From Pseudomonas lalucatii (GTDB taxonomy: Bacteria; Pseudomonadota; Gammaproteobacteria; Pseudomonadales; Pseudomonadaceae): DNA of 64,000 nt. The position numbers and the translations under genes were made by a program. The notes beneath the pieces were generated by a model. It did no database searches. It worked only from the letters and a program-made list of their open reading frames with translations, and was not told where the DNA came from. Of this stretch, positions 41,104-50,088 are shown in pieces. The DNA lies in contig NZ_JADPMV010000002.1 of NCBI RefSeq assembly GCF_018398425.1, positions 682,001 through 746,000 on the forward strand, in the 5' to 3' direction. The first letter of the stretch is position 1. Each line of letters starts with the position of its first letter.

Positions 41104-41818
41104 ATTGCACATAGCGGAACTGGAGCAGCTGCGCCTGTCCAACCTGCACGCCTTCTACGGCGAATCGCACATTCTCCACGGCATCGACATGAAGGTGCAT
41201 CGCGGCGAGCTGGTGACCCTGCTCGGGCGCAACGGCTCCGGGCGCAGCACCATTCTCAAGTCGATCATGGGCATGGTCGGCCGGCGTACCGGCTCGATCA
41301 TGATCAACGGCAAGGAAACCACCACCCTGCCACCCTTCCGCATCCCGCGCCTGGGTGCCGGCTACTGCCCGGAAGAGCGTGGCATCTTCGCCAGCCTCGA
41401 CGTCGAGGAAAACCTGCTGCTGCCGCCGACCGTACGCAGCGACGGCATGAGCCTCGACGAGATCTACGAAATGTTCCCAAACCTCTACGAGCGTCGCCGT
41501 AGCCAGGGTACCCGCCTCTCCGGTGGCGAACAGCAGATGCTGGCCATGGCGCGCATCTTGCGCAGCGGTGCCAACCTGCTGCTGCTCGACGAGATCACCG
41601 AAGGGCTGGCCCCGGTGATCGTGCAGAAGCTCGCCGAGGTACTGCTCAAGCTCAAGGAGAAGAACCTGACGATCATTCTGGTCGAGCAGAATTTTCGCTT
41701 CGCCGCACCCCTGGCCGACCGCCACTACCTGATCGAGCACGGCCAGATCATCGAGGAAATCAGCGCCGCCGAACTGCCCGGGCAGATGGATCTGCTGCAC
41801 CGACAGCTGGGCGTATAG
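41096..41818 (+). CDS. ABC transporter ATP-binding protein (LivF type) with Walker A Lys-to-Arg
   Basis: Second ATPase of the importer, 240 aa, starting at an ATG that overlaps the previous gene by 8 bp. Signature L-S-G-G-E-Q-Q-M and Walker B L-L-L-L-D-E are intact. Walker A, however, reads G-R-N-G-S-G-R-S-T, with arginine where the catalytic P-loop lysine is expected, and the Walker B proline that usually follows D-E is isoleucine. Either this half-site is weak and the LivG partner does most of the work, or arginine is tolerated in this subfamily. Confidence 0.9.
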   Translation: MAELHIAELEQLRLSNLHAFYGESHILHGIDMKVHRGELVTLLGRNGSGRSTILKSIMGMVGRRTGSIMINGKETTTLPPFRIPRLGAGYCPEERGIFASLDVEENLLLPPTVRSDGMSLDEIYEMFPNLYERRRSQGTRLSGGEQQMLAMARILRSGANLLLLDEITEGLAPVIVQKLAEVLLKLKEKNLTIILVEQNFRFAAPLADRHYLIEHGQIIEEISAAELPGQMDLLHRQLGV

Positions 41819-41916
41819 CGCCACACCAGCAGCATGAAAAAACCAGTAACCGGCTTGTATACCCCCAGGCCAGAGAGCCCCTTTGCGCCTGAAAAACCCA
41901 AGAGAGCGAGTCTGAT

Positions 41917-43131
41917 ATGCGTAAAACAACAATAAAACCATTGATCGCAGCCCTGGCCATGATAGCCGCAGGCAGTGCCAGCGCCGAGATCAGCGACAAG
42001 GAAATCCGCATCGGCTACCTGGCCGACATGTCCGGCGCCTACCGCGACCTCGGTGGCCCCGGTGGCCTGGAAGCGCTGAACATGGCCATTGAGGACTTCG
42101 GCGGGCAGATCAACGGCGCGAAGATCGTGGTGGTCAGCGCTGACGACCGTAATAGCCCGGACGTCGGCGCCAACACCACCCGCGAGTGGATCGACCGACG
42201 CAACGTCGACATGGTCGCCGGCCTGGTCTCCTCCGCGGTGACCATTGCCGTGACCCGCATTCTCGAGGAGTCCAACAAACTCGGCCTGGTATCGATTTCC
42301 GCGTCCTCGGCGATCACCAACGAATATTGCACGCCCAACCACATTCACTGGGTATACGACACCTACGCCATGGCCAACGGCACCGCCAAGGCCATCGTTA
42401 AAGAGGGCGGCGACAAGTGGTTTATCCTCGCGGCCGACTACGCCTTCGGCCATGCCATGGAGGCCGACGTCGAGCGCACCGTCACCGAGGCCGGCGGCAA
42501 AGTGGTCGGCAAGGCCCGCCATCCGCTGGCCTCCAGCGACTTCTCGTCGTACATCCTGCAGGCGCAAAGCTCCGGGGCCAACACCATCGGCCTAGCTAAC
42601 GCCGCGTCCGACACGGTCAACGCCATCACCACCGCCAAGCAGTTCGGCCTGGTCGACTCGGGCCAGAGCCTGGCCGGCCTGATGGTGTTCATCAACGACG
42701 TGCATGCCCTCGGCCTGGAAGCCACCCAGGGCCTGCAACTGACCACCGGCTGGTACTGGGACCAGGACGAGGAAAGCCGCGCCTGGGCACAGCGCTTCCA
42801 TGAACGCACCAAGCGCATGCCGACCATGGTGCAGGCCGGCATCTACTCCAGCACCCGCCATTACCTGCAAGCGATCAAGGATGTCGGCAGCGACGAGGCA
42901 CAAGCAGTGCGCAAGCGGATGATGGCCACCCCAGTGAATGACATGTTCACCAAGAACGGTCGTATCCGCGAGGACGGCCGTATGGTCTACGACATGCATC
43001 TGGCCCAGGTGAAATCCCCCGCCGAATCCACCGGCGAATGGGACCTGTACAAGATCGTTCGCACCATCCCCGCCGAGCTGGCCTTCCGTCCACTGGCGGA
43101 AAGCAAGTGCAAGCTGGTCAACAAATCCTGA
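41917..43131 (+). CDS. ABC transporter substrate-binding protein (LivJ/K-like)
   Basis: Periplasmic binding protein of 404 aa. Signal peptide about 1-23 (cleavage after A-S-A), then the two-lobed type I periplasmic-binding fold: I-R-I-G-Y-L-A-D-M-S-G-A-Y-R-D near 31, V-A-G-L-V-S-S-A-V-T near 96 and Y-A-F-G-H-A-M-E near 173. Presumed ligand is cyclohexanecarboxylate or another carboxylate of this pathway; affinity for branched-chain amino acids is not excluded. Confidence 0.9.
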   Translation: MRKTTIKPLIAALAMIAAGSASAEISDKEIRIGYLADMSGAYRDLGGPGGLEALNMAIEDFGGQINGAKIVVVSADDRNSPDVGANTTREWIDRRNVDMVAGLVSSAVTIAVTRILEESNKLGLVSISASSAITNEYCTPNHIHWVYDTYAMANGTAKAIVKEGGDKWFILAADYAFGHAMEADVERTVTEAGGKVVGKARHPLASSDFSSYILQAQSSGANTIGLANAASDTVNAITTAKQFGLVDSGQSLAGLMVFINDVHALGLEATQGLQLTTGWYWDQDEESRAWAQRFHERTKRMPTMVQAGIYSSTRHYLQAIKDVGSDEAQAVRKRMMATPVNDMFTKNGRIREDGRMVYDMHLAQVKSPAESTGEWDLYKIVRTIPAELAFRPLAESKCKLVNKS

Positions 43132-43194
43132 TAACCGCCTGAGCGCGCTCGGATGCCACTGAGCATCCGAGCAAGCCACGGGATGGAGCACAGC

Positions 43195-44085
43195 ATGAAC
43201 CTGACACTCTTCGATATTCCGGCCGCCGCACTGCTCGGCCAACTGATGCTCGGACTGATCAACGGGGCCTTCTATGCCCTGCTCAGCCTGGGCCTAGCGA
43301 TCATCTTCGGCCTACTCAAGGTGATCAACTTCGCCCATGGTGCGCAGTACATGCTCGGAGCCTTCCTCGCCCTGCTGCTGTTGCGCCACTTCGGCATCGA
43401 CTACTGGACCGCGCTGCTGTTGGTACCGATCCTGATCGGGCTGTTCGGCTGCGCCCTAGAACGCTTCCTGCTGCGGCCAATCGCTGGCGAAAGCCACCTC
43501 TACAGCCTGTTGCTGACCTTCGGCCTGGCGCTAATCATCCAGGGCACCTTCACCAACCTGTACGGCAGCTCGGGTAACGCCTACCCAACCCCGGAGGCGC
43601 TGCGCGGCGCGCTGAACCTCGGCTTCATGTACCTGCCGACCTATCGTGCCTGGGTCATAGTCGCGGCCCTGGCCGTATGCCTCGCCGCCTGGCTGATCAT
43701 CGAGAAGACCCGCCTCGGTGCCTACCTGCGCGCCGGCACCGAGAACCCGCAATTGATGCAGGCATTCGGCATCAACATTCCTTTCCTGATCACCGTGACC
43801 TACGGCTTCGGTGTGGCCCTGGCAGCCTTCGCCGGCGTGCTGGCGGCACCGCTGTACAGCGTCTCGCCGGGCATGGGTGCCAACCTACTGATCGTGGTGT
43901 TCGCCGTGGTGGTGATCGGCGGCATGGGCTCGATCGTCGGCGCGGTAGTCACCGGGCTGGCCATGGGACTGATCGAAGGACTGACCAAGGTGTTCTACCC
44001 GCAAGCGGCGACCACGGTGATCTTCCTGGTGATGGTGCTGGTATTACTGATCAAACCCAACGGCCTGTTCGGCAAGGAGGCATGA
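43195..44085 (+). CDS. ABC transporter permease (LivH type)
   Basis: Inner-membrane permease of 296 aa with about eight transmembrane helices. It has the conserved L-I-N-G-A-F-Y-A-L-L-S-L-G-L-A-I-I-F-G-L near 20 and I-G-G-M-G-S-I-V-G-A-V near 240. The ATG at 43195 is favoured by GGATGGAGCAC just upstream. It ends in an ATGA overlap with the second permease. Confidence 0.92.
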   Translation: MNLTLFDIPAAALLGQLMLGLINGAFYALLSLGLAIIFGLLKVINFAHGAQYMLGAFLALLLLRHFGIDYWTALLLVPILIGLFGCALERFLLRPIAGESHLYSLLLTFGLALIIQGTFTNLYGSSGNAYPTPEALRGALNLGFMYLPTYRAWVIVAALAVCLAAWLIIEKTRLGAYLRAGTENPQLMQAFGINIPFLITVTYGFGVALAAFAGVLAAPLYSVSPGMGANLLIVVFAVVVIGGMGSIVGAVVTGLAMGLIEGLTKVFYPQAATTVIFLVMVLVLLIKPNGLFGKEA

Positions 44086-45065
44086 GCATGACGACCACGA
44101 CCCACTTCCAAGATGCCCTGCAACGCTCGCACCAGCGCCAACGGCTGCACCTGGGCCTGGCGCTGCTGGCGTTCGCCCTGGTCGCGCCCTTCATCGCCTA
44201 CCCGGTGTTCCTGATGAAGCTGCTGTGCTTCGCCCTGTTCGCCTGCGCCTTCAACCTGCTGCTGGGCTACGTCGGCCTGCTGTCGTTCGGGCATGCCGCG
44301 TTTCTCGGTACCGGTGGCTATATCACCGGCTGGCTGTTGACCCGCTATAGCGGCCTGACACCAGAGTTGGGCATTCTCGGCGGCACCTTCGCCGCCACCC
44401 TGCTCGGCTTGCTGTTTGGCGTGCTGGCGATCCGCCGTCAGGGCATCTATTTCGCCATGATCACCCTGGCGCTGGCGCAAATGACCTTCTTCATCTACCT
44501 GCAAGCGCCCTTCACCGGTGGCGAAAATGGCCTGCACGGCGTCCCTCGCGGCCAGTTGCTTGGGCTGCTCGACCTGAAAAGCGATCTGGCCATGTACTAC
44601 TTCGTGCTGGCGGTGTTCCTATTCGGTTACCTGCTGATCCAGCGCACGGTCAACTCGCCGTTCGGCCAGATCCTGCGCGCCATCCGCGAGAACGAACCGC
44701 GCGCGCTGTCGCTCGGCTACAACGTCAACGCTTACAAACTGCTGGCCTTCGTCATCTCCGCCGGGCTGGCCGGCCTGGCTGGCTCGACCAAGACCGTGGT
44801 GTTCCAGTTCGCCAGCCTCACCGACACACACTGGCACATGTCCGGCGAGGTGATTCTGATGACCCTGCTCGGCGGTGTCGGCACCCTGCTCGGCCCGGTA
44901 CTCGGTTCCAGTCTGGTGGTCTGGTTGCACCACGCCCTCGGCGGCAGCGTGCTGGGCAGTTGGATGAGCGTGATCCTCGGTAGCATCTTCGTGCTTTGCG
45001 TGCTGCTGTTCCGCGCCGGCATCGTCGGCTACCTGCAGAAATTCGTGCAACGCAACCTGCGTTGA
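44082..45065 (+). CDS. ABC transporter permease (LivM type)
   Basis: Second permease, 327 aa, about nine membrane helices. It has the LivM segments G-Y-V-G-L-L-S-F-G-H-A-A-F-L-G and L-L-G-G-V-G-T-L-L-G-P-V-L-G, and the cytoplasmic R-A-I-R-E-N-E-P-R-A coupling loop. Its start overlaps the LivH-type stop (ATGA); a second in-frame ATG follows two codons later. Last gene of the importer, followed by a terminator. Confidence 0.92.
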   Translation: MSMTTTTHFQDALQRSHQRQRLHLGLALLAFALVAPFIAYPVFLMKLLCFALFACAFNLLLGYVGLLSFGHAAFLGTGGYITGWLLTRYSGLTPELGILGGTFAATLLGLLFGVLAIRRQGIYFAMITLALAQMTFFIYLQAPFTGGENGLHGVPRGQLLGLLDLKSDLAMYYFVLAVFLFGYLLIQRTVNSPFGQILRAIRENEPRALSLGYNVNAYKLLAFVISAGLAGLAGSTKTVVFQFASLTDTHWHMSGEVILMTLLGGVGTLLGPVLGSSLVVWLHHALGGSVLGSWMSVILGSIFVLCVLLFRAGIVGYLQKFVQRNLR

Positions 45066-45108
45066 GCACATCCACCTCGGCCACTCCCGACAACTGAACG
45101 GCCCCTTT

Positions 45109-45138
45109 CGGTTCCCCGGCGACGGGGAGCCGCTTTTT
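45109..45138 (+). terminator. Rho-independent terminator after the ABC importer
   Basis: 10-bp stem CGGTTCCCCG/CGGGGAGCCG (one G-T pair), loop GCGA, followed by T5, 43 bp after the LivM-type stop. Confidence 0.85.
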
Positions 45139-45139
45139 C

Positions 45140-45419
45140 GTGCCCGCCAAAAAATAAGAAATGCAATTTACCTAATTGAAAATCACGAAACAAAATTAAA
45201 GTTATTTTCTTTTTTAAATTCAATATCTTGATCTGGATACCCAAAGAGCAACATCTATGCAAGTAACATTTTTGTGTAATGATGTTGCTATTTATGATCG
45301 ACAAAATTAGGATTTCAACGTGCTCTGCAACTGCCGTCACACGCCCTGCAAGCCACGGCCAATCGCGGCACCTGAACCCTTTGTGAACCTCTCAACAAAA
45401 ACAACTACAGGTAAACAAC
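45140..45419 (+). promoter_or_regulatory. AT-rich promoter region of the oprD-like porin gene
   Basis: About 150 bp (45145-45310) is strikingly AT-rich compared with all neighbouring DNA. It contains a 9-bp inverted repeat, AGCAACATC (45247-45255) and GATGTTGCT (45281-45289), whose half-sites resemble the CAACAT/ATGTTG arms of the palindrome at 35093. It probably holds the porin promoter and a regulator site. No gene is supported. Confidence 0.5.
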
Positions 45420-46682
45420 ATGCACCTTCCTCACCACCACAACCGCACGATCCCAGGCCTGCTACTCCTGAGCGGCTGCCTATTGCCAGTGATCGCCCAC
45501 GCCGACTTCGTCGAAGACAGCCAGCTGAGCCTCGACACGCGCAACTTCTATATGAATCGCGATTTTCGCAACAACGCCAGCGGCAACCACAAGGCCGAGG
45601 AATGGGGCCAGGGCTTCATGCTGCGCTTCAACTCGGGCTTCACCGAGGGTCCGGTCGGCTTCGGCGTCGACGGCCTCGGCCTGCTCGGCATCAAGCTGGA
45701 CTCAGGCCGGGGTACCAGCCGTACCGGGGCCCTGCTGGTGCAACAGGATGGCGAGGCGGCCGACGAGTGGAGTTTCCTCGGCCTGACCGCCAAGGCCAGG
45801 CTCGCCCAGAGCGTGCTCTCCGTCGGCACCCACGAGCCGCTGTTGCCGGTGGCCTATCGCAACGACACCCGCCTGCTGCCGCAGACCTTCGAGGGCGCGC
45901 AGCTGGTATCCAAGGATATCGACAAGCTGACCCTGACCGCCGGCCAGTTCCGCGGCACCCGCCTGCGCGACTCGAGCGACTACGAGGACATGAAGATGGT
46001 CGCCTTCGCCGAGGGCGGCGCACTGGTCGGCGGCGGCAAGCCCAGCGACCGCTTCAACTACGCTGGCGCCAGCTATGCACTGCAGCCGAACCTGACCGCC
46101 AGCTACTTCTATGCCGAGCTGCAAGACAACTACAACCAGCACTACGGCAACCTGCTGCACAGCCTGGCGCTGAGCGAAGGGCTGACCCTGAAGTCGGATA
46201 TTCGCTACTTCGACAGCGGCAACGAAGGCAATACCACGGTCGACAACCGTAACCTCGGCGCCATGTTCACCTTCGCCTACCAAGGCCATGCCCTGGGCTT
46301 CGCCTACCAGGATCAGAGTGGCGACACCGGCCTGCCCTTCATCGGCGGCGGTACAGACCCCTGGGCACTGAACACCGTGACCTACAATCACTTTCTCCGC
46401 GCCAAGGAAGACTCCTGGCAGGTGCGCTACGACTACAACTTCGCAGCAGTAGGCATACCCGGCCTGACCCTGATGTCCCGCTATGTCCGCGGCGACGACT
46501 TCACGATCGGCGGCGCCGATGCCAAGGAATGGGAACGCGACATCGACCTCGGTTACGTCATCCAGAGCGGCCCGTTGAAGAACGTCGGCCTGCGCCTGCG
46601 CAACGTCGCCTATCGCGGCAGCCACACCACCGACGTCGACGAGAACCGCTTCATCGTCAACTACACGGTCAAGTTCTGGTAA
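45420..46682 (+). CDS. OprD-family outer-membrane porin
   Basis: Specific porin of 420 aa. Signal peptide about 1-28 (ending A-H-A before D-F-V-E-D-S-Q), then the OprD start D-F-V-E-D-S-Q-L-S-L-D-T-R-N-F-Y and repeated amphipathic beta strands, ending R-F-I-V-N-Y-T-V-K-F-W with a terminal aromatic as needed for outer-membrane assembly. OprD/Occ porins take up carboxylates and basic amino acids. Placed between the importer and catabolic genes, it should provide outer-membrane entry for the ring acid. Confidence 0.92.
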   Translation: MHLPHHHNRTIPGLLLLSGCLLPVIAHADFVEDSQLSLDTRNFYMNRDFRNNASGNHKAEEWGQGFMLRFNSGFTEGPVGFGVDGLGLLGIKLDSGRGTSRTGALLVQQDGEAADEWSFLGLTAKARLAQSVLSVGTHEPLLPVAYRNDTRLLPQTFEGAQLVSKDIDKLTLTAGQFRGTRLRDSSDYEDMKMVAFAEGGALVGGGKPSDRFNYAGASYALQPNLTASYFYAELQDNYNQHYGNLLHSLALSEGLTLKSDIRYFDSGNEGNTTVDNRNLGAMFTFAYQGHALGFAYQDQSGDTGLPFIGGGTDPWALNTVTYNHFLRAKEDSWQVRYDYNFAAVGIPGLTLMSRYVRGDDFTIGGADAKEWERDIDLGYVIQSGPLKNVGLRLRNVAYRGSHTTDVDENRFIVNYTVKFW

Positions 46683-46703
46683 GCCACCAATCGATACGAT
46701 ACC

Positions 46704-46729
46704 GGGAGCAGATCGAGCGATCTGCTCCC
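46704..46729. terminator. Hairpin after the porin gene
   Basis: Perfect 11-bp stem GGGAGCAGATC/GATCTGCTCCC with loop GAGC, 21 bp after the porin stop. No T-run follows, so partial termination or mRNA protection is likely. Confidence 0.6.
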
Positions 46730-46759
46730 ATGCCATGCCAGCATTAGAGGACTCCATCC

Positions 46760-47464
46760 ATGCATGTAGATGTCGCCATCCGCTCTCGCAAATCGGTTCG
46801 TCGCTTCCTGCCCTTGAGCATCCCTCGCCACACTGTCGAGCACATACTGGCAGTCGCCGCACGCGCACCGAGCGGCAACAATGTGCAACCCTGGCATGTG
46901 CATGTGCTGACCGGGGACGCAAAACAAGCCCTGTGCACGGATATCCTCGAGGTCGCCACCACTCAATCGGAACAACACCACGCCGAGTACCGCTATTACC
47001 CGGACGACTGGTTCGAGCCCTACCTTGGACGCCGCCGCGCTTCGGGTTTCGGTCTCTATGAGACACTCGGCATCGCCCGCGACGACCTGCAGGCGCGTAA
47101 CCAGCAGATGCTGCGCAACTACCACTTTTTCGACGCCCCGGTCGGCCTGCTGATCAGCCTCGACCGTCGGCTCAACACCGGTAGCTACATGGACCTGGGG
47201 ATGTTCATCCAGAACATCCTGCTGGCCGCTCGCGGTCAGGGCCTGCACACCTGCGCGCAGGCAGCATTCGCCTGGTACCACCAGGTCGTACGCCGGCATG
47301 TACCGCTCGCAGATACCGATATCCTGGTATGCGGCATAGCCCTGGGTCACGAAGACCGCGAAGCACCGGAAAACATGATGGAAACATCGCGCGAGCCTGT
47401 CACCAACTTCGCGTCCTTTCAGGGTTTCCACGAGCGGGAAACTGCCCTGCAAGAACCTGCATAA
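46760..47464 (+). CDS. Nitroreductase-family flavoprotein
   Basis: FMN-dependent NAD(P)H oxidoreductase fold, 234 aa. It has the family start A-I-R-S-R-K-S-V-R-R-F, the FMN-binding A-R-A-P-S-G-N-N-V-Q-P-W (residues about 34-45), and a D-L-G-M-F-I-Q-N-I-L-L-A-A-R-G-Q-G-L segment, ending with C-G-I-A-L-G-H-E-D. Its substrate is unknown. Between a porin and a TetR gene in a catabolic island, a reductase for an unsaturated or quinone-like intermediate is conceivable but unproven. Confidence 0.85.
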   Translation: MHVDVAIRSRKSVRRFLPLSIPRHTVEHILAVAARAPSGNNVQPWHVHVLTGDAKQALCTDILEVATTQSEQHHAEYRYYPDDWFEPYLGRRRASGFGLYETLGIARDDLQARNQQMLRNYHFFDAPVGLLISLDRRLNTGSYMDLGMFIQNILLAARGQGLHTCAQAAFAWYHQVVRRHVPLADTDILVCGIALGHEDREAPENMMETSREPVTNFASFQGFHERETALQEPA

Positions 47465-47469
47465 TCAAC

Positions 47470-48099
47470 ATGCCAAACAGAGCCCTAAGAGAGGCCCGGC
47501 CGACGGAACAGGCCATCCGCGAAGCGGCGATTCAGCTGATCTCGAAGATCGGCTTCGATTCAATGAGCCTGCGCCAGCTGGCTACCCAGGCCGGAGTAAA
47601 TCCGGGCACCTTGTATCTCTACTATCAAGGCAAAAAGGAGTTGCTGGTCAGCCTGGTGCTGGGCTACCTCGACGAACTGCTACGGGCATGGAGAATGTCC
47701 AAGCCCCTGAATACCGGAGCCGACACCACGCTGTGCGCCTTCGTAGACTTCCATGTGCGCTACCACTTGCTCAGGAAAGAGGAAGGCGTGCTTGGCAACA
47801 TGGAGCTCCGCAACCTCTACGGCGAAGATCTGGACATCGTCAGACACGCTCGCCGCAATTATCTCGACGAGATACGAACCATCCTTGAACAGGGGATCGG
47901 CGAGGGACTGTTCCAGTGCGACGAACCAAAGCTACTCGCCCACATCCTGTTCAATACGCTGACCCACGTCTGTTCTTGGTATCGGTCAGACGGCCCCCTG
48001 AGCATCGATGAGATCGTTGCCCAGTATTCGAAACTCACCTTACTCATGGTGGGCTACTCCATCCGCCCAGCCCCATATCCTACTAAACGTACTTCCTGA
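47470..48099 (+). CDS. TetR/AcrR-family transcriptional regulator
   Basis: Regulator of 209 aa whose N-terminal HTH reads [27 protein letters not shown] near residue 32; the divergent C-terminal domain would bind ligand. The ATG at 47470 lies 6 bp after the nitroreductase stop, so the two are probably cotranscribed. The frame is open far upstream but overlaps the nitroreductase. It likely controls the porin-nitroreductase-thiolase set; the effector may be an acyl-CoA. Confidence 0.88.
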   Translation: MPNRALREARPTEQAIREAAIQLISKIGFDSMSLRQLATQAGVNPGTLYLYYQGKKELLVSLVLGYLDELLRAWRMSKPLNTGADTTLCAFVDFHVRYHLLRKEEGVLGNMELRNLYGEDLDIVRHARRNYLDEIRTILEQGIGEGLFQCDEPKLLAHILFNTLTHVCSWYRSDGPLSIDEIVAQYSKLTLLMVGYSIRPAPYPTKRTS

Positions 48100-48133
48100 G
48101 TTTCAGGAAACGCCTGCTACGCGAGGAATACTC

Positions 48134-49312
48134 ATGCAAGAAGTCGTCATCGTCGCCGCCACCCGCACCGCCATCGGCAGCTTCCAGGGCTCGCTGGCCG
48201 GCATTCCGGCCGTCGAACTGGGCGCCGCGGTGATCCGACGCCTGCTCGAGCAGACCGGCCTGAACGGCGCCGAGGTCGACGAGGTGATCCTCGGCCAGGT
48301 GCTCACCGCCGGTGCCGGCCAGAACCCCGCGCGCCAGGCCGCGATCCGCGCCGGCCTACCCCACGCGGTGCCGGCCCTGACCCTGAATAAGGTCTGCGGC
48401 TCGGGGCTCAAGGCCCTGCACCTGGGCGCCCAAGCGATTCGCTGCGGCGATGCCGAGGTCATCATCGCCGGCGGCATGGAGAACATGAGCCTGGCGCCCC
48501 ACGTTGTACCCAACATGCGCAGCGGCCTGCGCATGGGCCACGGCCAGCTGCTCGACACCATGATCCATGACGGCCTGTGGGACGCCTTCAACGACTACCA
48601 CATGGGCATCACCGCCGAGAACCTGGTGGACAAGTACGGCATCAGCCGCGAGGAGCAGGACGCCTTCGCCGCCGCCTCGCAGCGCAAGGCCGCCGCGGCC
48701 ATCGAGTCGGGCCGCTTCAAGGATGAGATCACCCCGATTCTGATTCCCCAGCGCAAGGGCGAGCCCACCGCCTTCGCCACCGACGAGCAACCCCGGTCCG
48801 GCACCACCCTGGAGTCCCTGGCCAGCAGCAAGCCGGCGTTCAAGAAGGACGGCAGCGTCACCTCCGGCAACGCCTCCAGCCTCAACGACGGCGCCGCCGC
48901 GGTGCTGCTGATGAGCGCCGCCAAGGCCGAGGCCCTGGGCCTGCCAGTGCTGGCGCGCATCGCGGCCTATGCCAACGCCGGGGTCGATCCGGCGATCATG
49001 GGCATCGCCCCGGTCTCGGCCACCCGCCGCTGCCTGGACAAGGCCGGCTGGAGCCTCGCGCAACTGGACCTGATCGAGGCCAACGAGGCCTTCGCCGCCC
49101 AGGCCCTGGCGGTCGGCAAGGAGCTGGGCTGGGATGCCGGCAAGGTCAACGTCAACGGCGGCGCCATCGCCCTGGGGCACCCGATCGGCGGCTCGGGCTG
49201 CCGGGTACTGGTGACCCTGCAGCACGAGATGATCAAGCGCGACGCCAAGAAGGGCCTGGCCACCCTGTGCATCGGCGGCGGTCAGGGTGTGGCGTTGGCA
49301 ATTGAACGATAG
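48134..49312 (+). CDS. Acetyl-CoA C-acetyltransferase (AtoB/PhaA-like thiolase)
   Basis: Thiolase of 392 aa, the size and style of biosynthetic/acetoacetyl-CoA thiolases, distinct from the PimB-like enzyme. Active-site C88 (N-K-V-C-G-S-G), H349 (G-H-P-I-G-G-S-G) and C379 (L-C-I-G-G-G-Q-G). It would finish the pathway by splitting acetoacetyl-CoA (from glutaryl-CoA via crotonyl-CoA) into two acetyl-CoA. GCGAGGAATACTC precedes the ATG. Last catabolic gene before the conjugative segment. Confidence 0.92.
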   Translation: MQEVVIVAATRTAIGSFQGSLAGIPAVELGAAVIRRLLEQTGLNGAEVDEVILGQVLTAGAGQNPARQAAIRAGLPHAVPALTLNKVCGSGLKALHLGAQAIRCGDAEVIIAGGMENMSLAPHVVPNMRSGLRMGHGQLLDTMIHDGLWDAFNDYHMGITAENLVDKYGISREEQDAFAAASQRKAAAAIESGRFKDEITPILIPQRKGEPTAFATDEQPRSGTTLESLASSKPAFKKDGSVTSGNASSLNDGAAAVLLMSAAKAEALGLPVLARIAAYANAGVDPAIMGIAPVSATRRCLDKAGWSLAQLDLIEANEAFAAQALAVGKELGWDAGKVNVNGGAIALGHPIGGSGCRVLVTLQHEMIKRDAKKGLATLCIGGGQGVALAIER

Positions 49313-49736
49313 GGATACATGAACAGCGGGGGCTTATGAATGGAAACTGAACCCTCTAGCAAATTATGTTTGGACACGGATCTAGCAGTCCATCCCTGCC
49401 ACCCGGCCACCGAGCAACCTTAAGGAAGATTCCAACTACACCATCTACGCCCCAGCATGTTGCCATCCTGAAACCTGCAGGCTAGAGTTCGGCCGTCGTG
49501 GTCAATCCCACGGCCGGGCGTCAGAACCCGATGAAACCAGGGCGCGGTAGCGCCATAGCTGAGCAGCAGACACGCTGATGTACTGCTATCGCTTTTCTAT
49601 GGCAGGCCGTGCGGGGCAGGCTTTTGCCTGGCCGGTTCCCTTGGTTTCCGGTTTCTGACCCCCGTACGGTCTGCCACCATACTGCGTCAGAACGGTCGGT
49701 GGCGGCTCCTTAATCAAACCGAGGAGCATAAGGAAA
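49313..49736. other. Junction between catabolic genes and conjugative-element segment, no gene supported
   Basis: 424 bp without a credible gene. The right half (from about 49600) is GC-rich with short inverted pieces such as GGCCGT/ACGGCC around 49490-49515. It leads into a GAGGAGCATAAGGAAA ribosome site for the leader ORF. One edge of the conjugative element or of the catabolic insertion probably lies here, but I found no direct repeat that fixes it. Confidence 0.5.
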
Positions 49737-49823
49737 ATGCGCTACCCCCTTTTTACCCAAGAGCTCCGCCTTGGGCCTCTGGTCTTGTTGTTCGCCTCCA
49801 TCCAGGAGGTGCGCCATGGCTGA
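49737..49823 (+). CDS. 28-aa leader ORF coupled to the next gene
   Basis: ATG with AAGGAAA ribosome site encodes M-R-Y-P-L-F-T-Q-E-L-R then a hydrophobic stretch and ends ...V-R-H-G. Its stop overlaps the start of the following gene (8 bp), and the next ribosome site (CAGGAGG) lies inside it. This looks like a translational-coupling leader rather than an independent protein. Confidence 0.5.
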   Translation: MRYPLFTQELRLGPLVLLFASIQEVRHG

Positions 49824-50088
49824 GTTCGAAACCTGCATCGTCCCCTTCCCGCGGCAACCGAGTCCGCTGCACGAATCCGAACCTTCGCCCCTGCCCGTCG
49901 AGGCCGCCGCCGAATTGCGCGCGACCATGCTCGGCAATCTGCTGGATCATCTGGCCGAGCCGGAAGGCTTTCAGCCAGATGACCTGCGTGTACGGGTGGC
50001 GGCCTACTCGGCCCTGGACCTGCTGGACGAGTTGGTCGTGCTCTACCGCCGTGCGCTGTCCGAAGCGCGAGGAGGTGTCGCGTCATGA
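49816..50088 (+). CDS. Small conserved ICE protein of unknown function
   Basis: Protein of 90 aa with a proline-rich first third and a helical, acidic remainder (L-L-D-H-L-A-E-P-E-G-F ... Y-S-A-L-D-L-L-D-E-L). No membrane segment or known motif. Strong CAGGAGG ribosome site. Linked by ATGA overlap to the next small gene, so both are coregulated. I do not recognise a family with a known function. Confidence 0.65.
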   Translation: MAEFETCIVPFPRQPSPLHESEPSPLPVEAAAELRATMLGNLLDHLAEPEGFQPDDLRVRVAAYSALDLLDELVVLYRRALSEARGGVAS

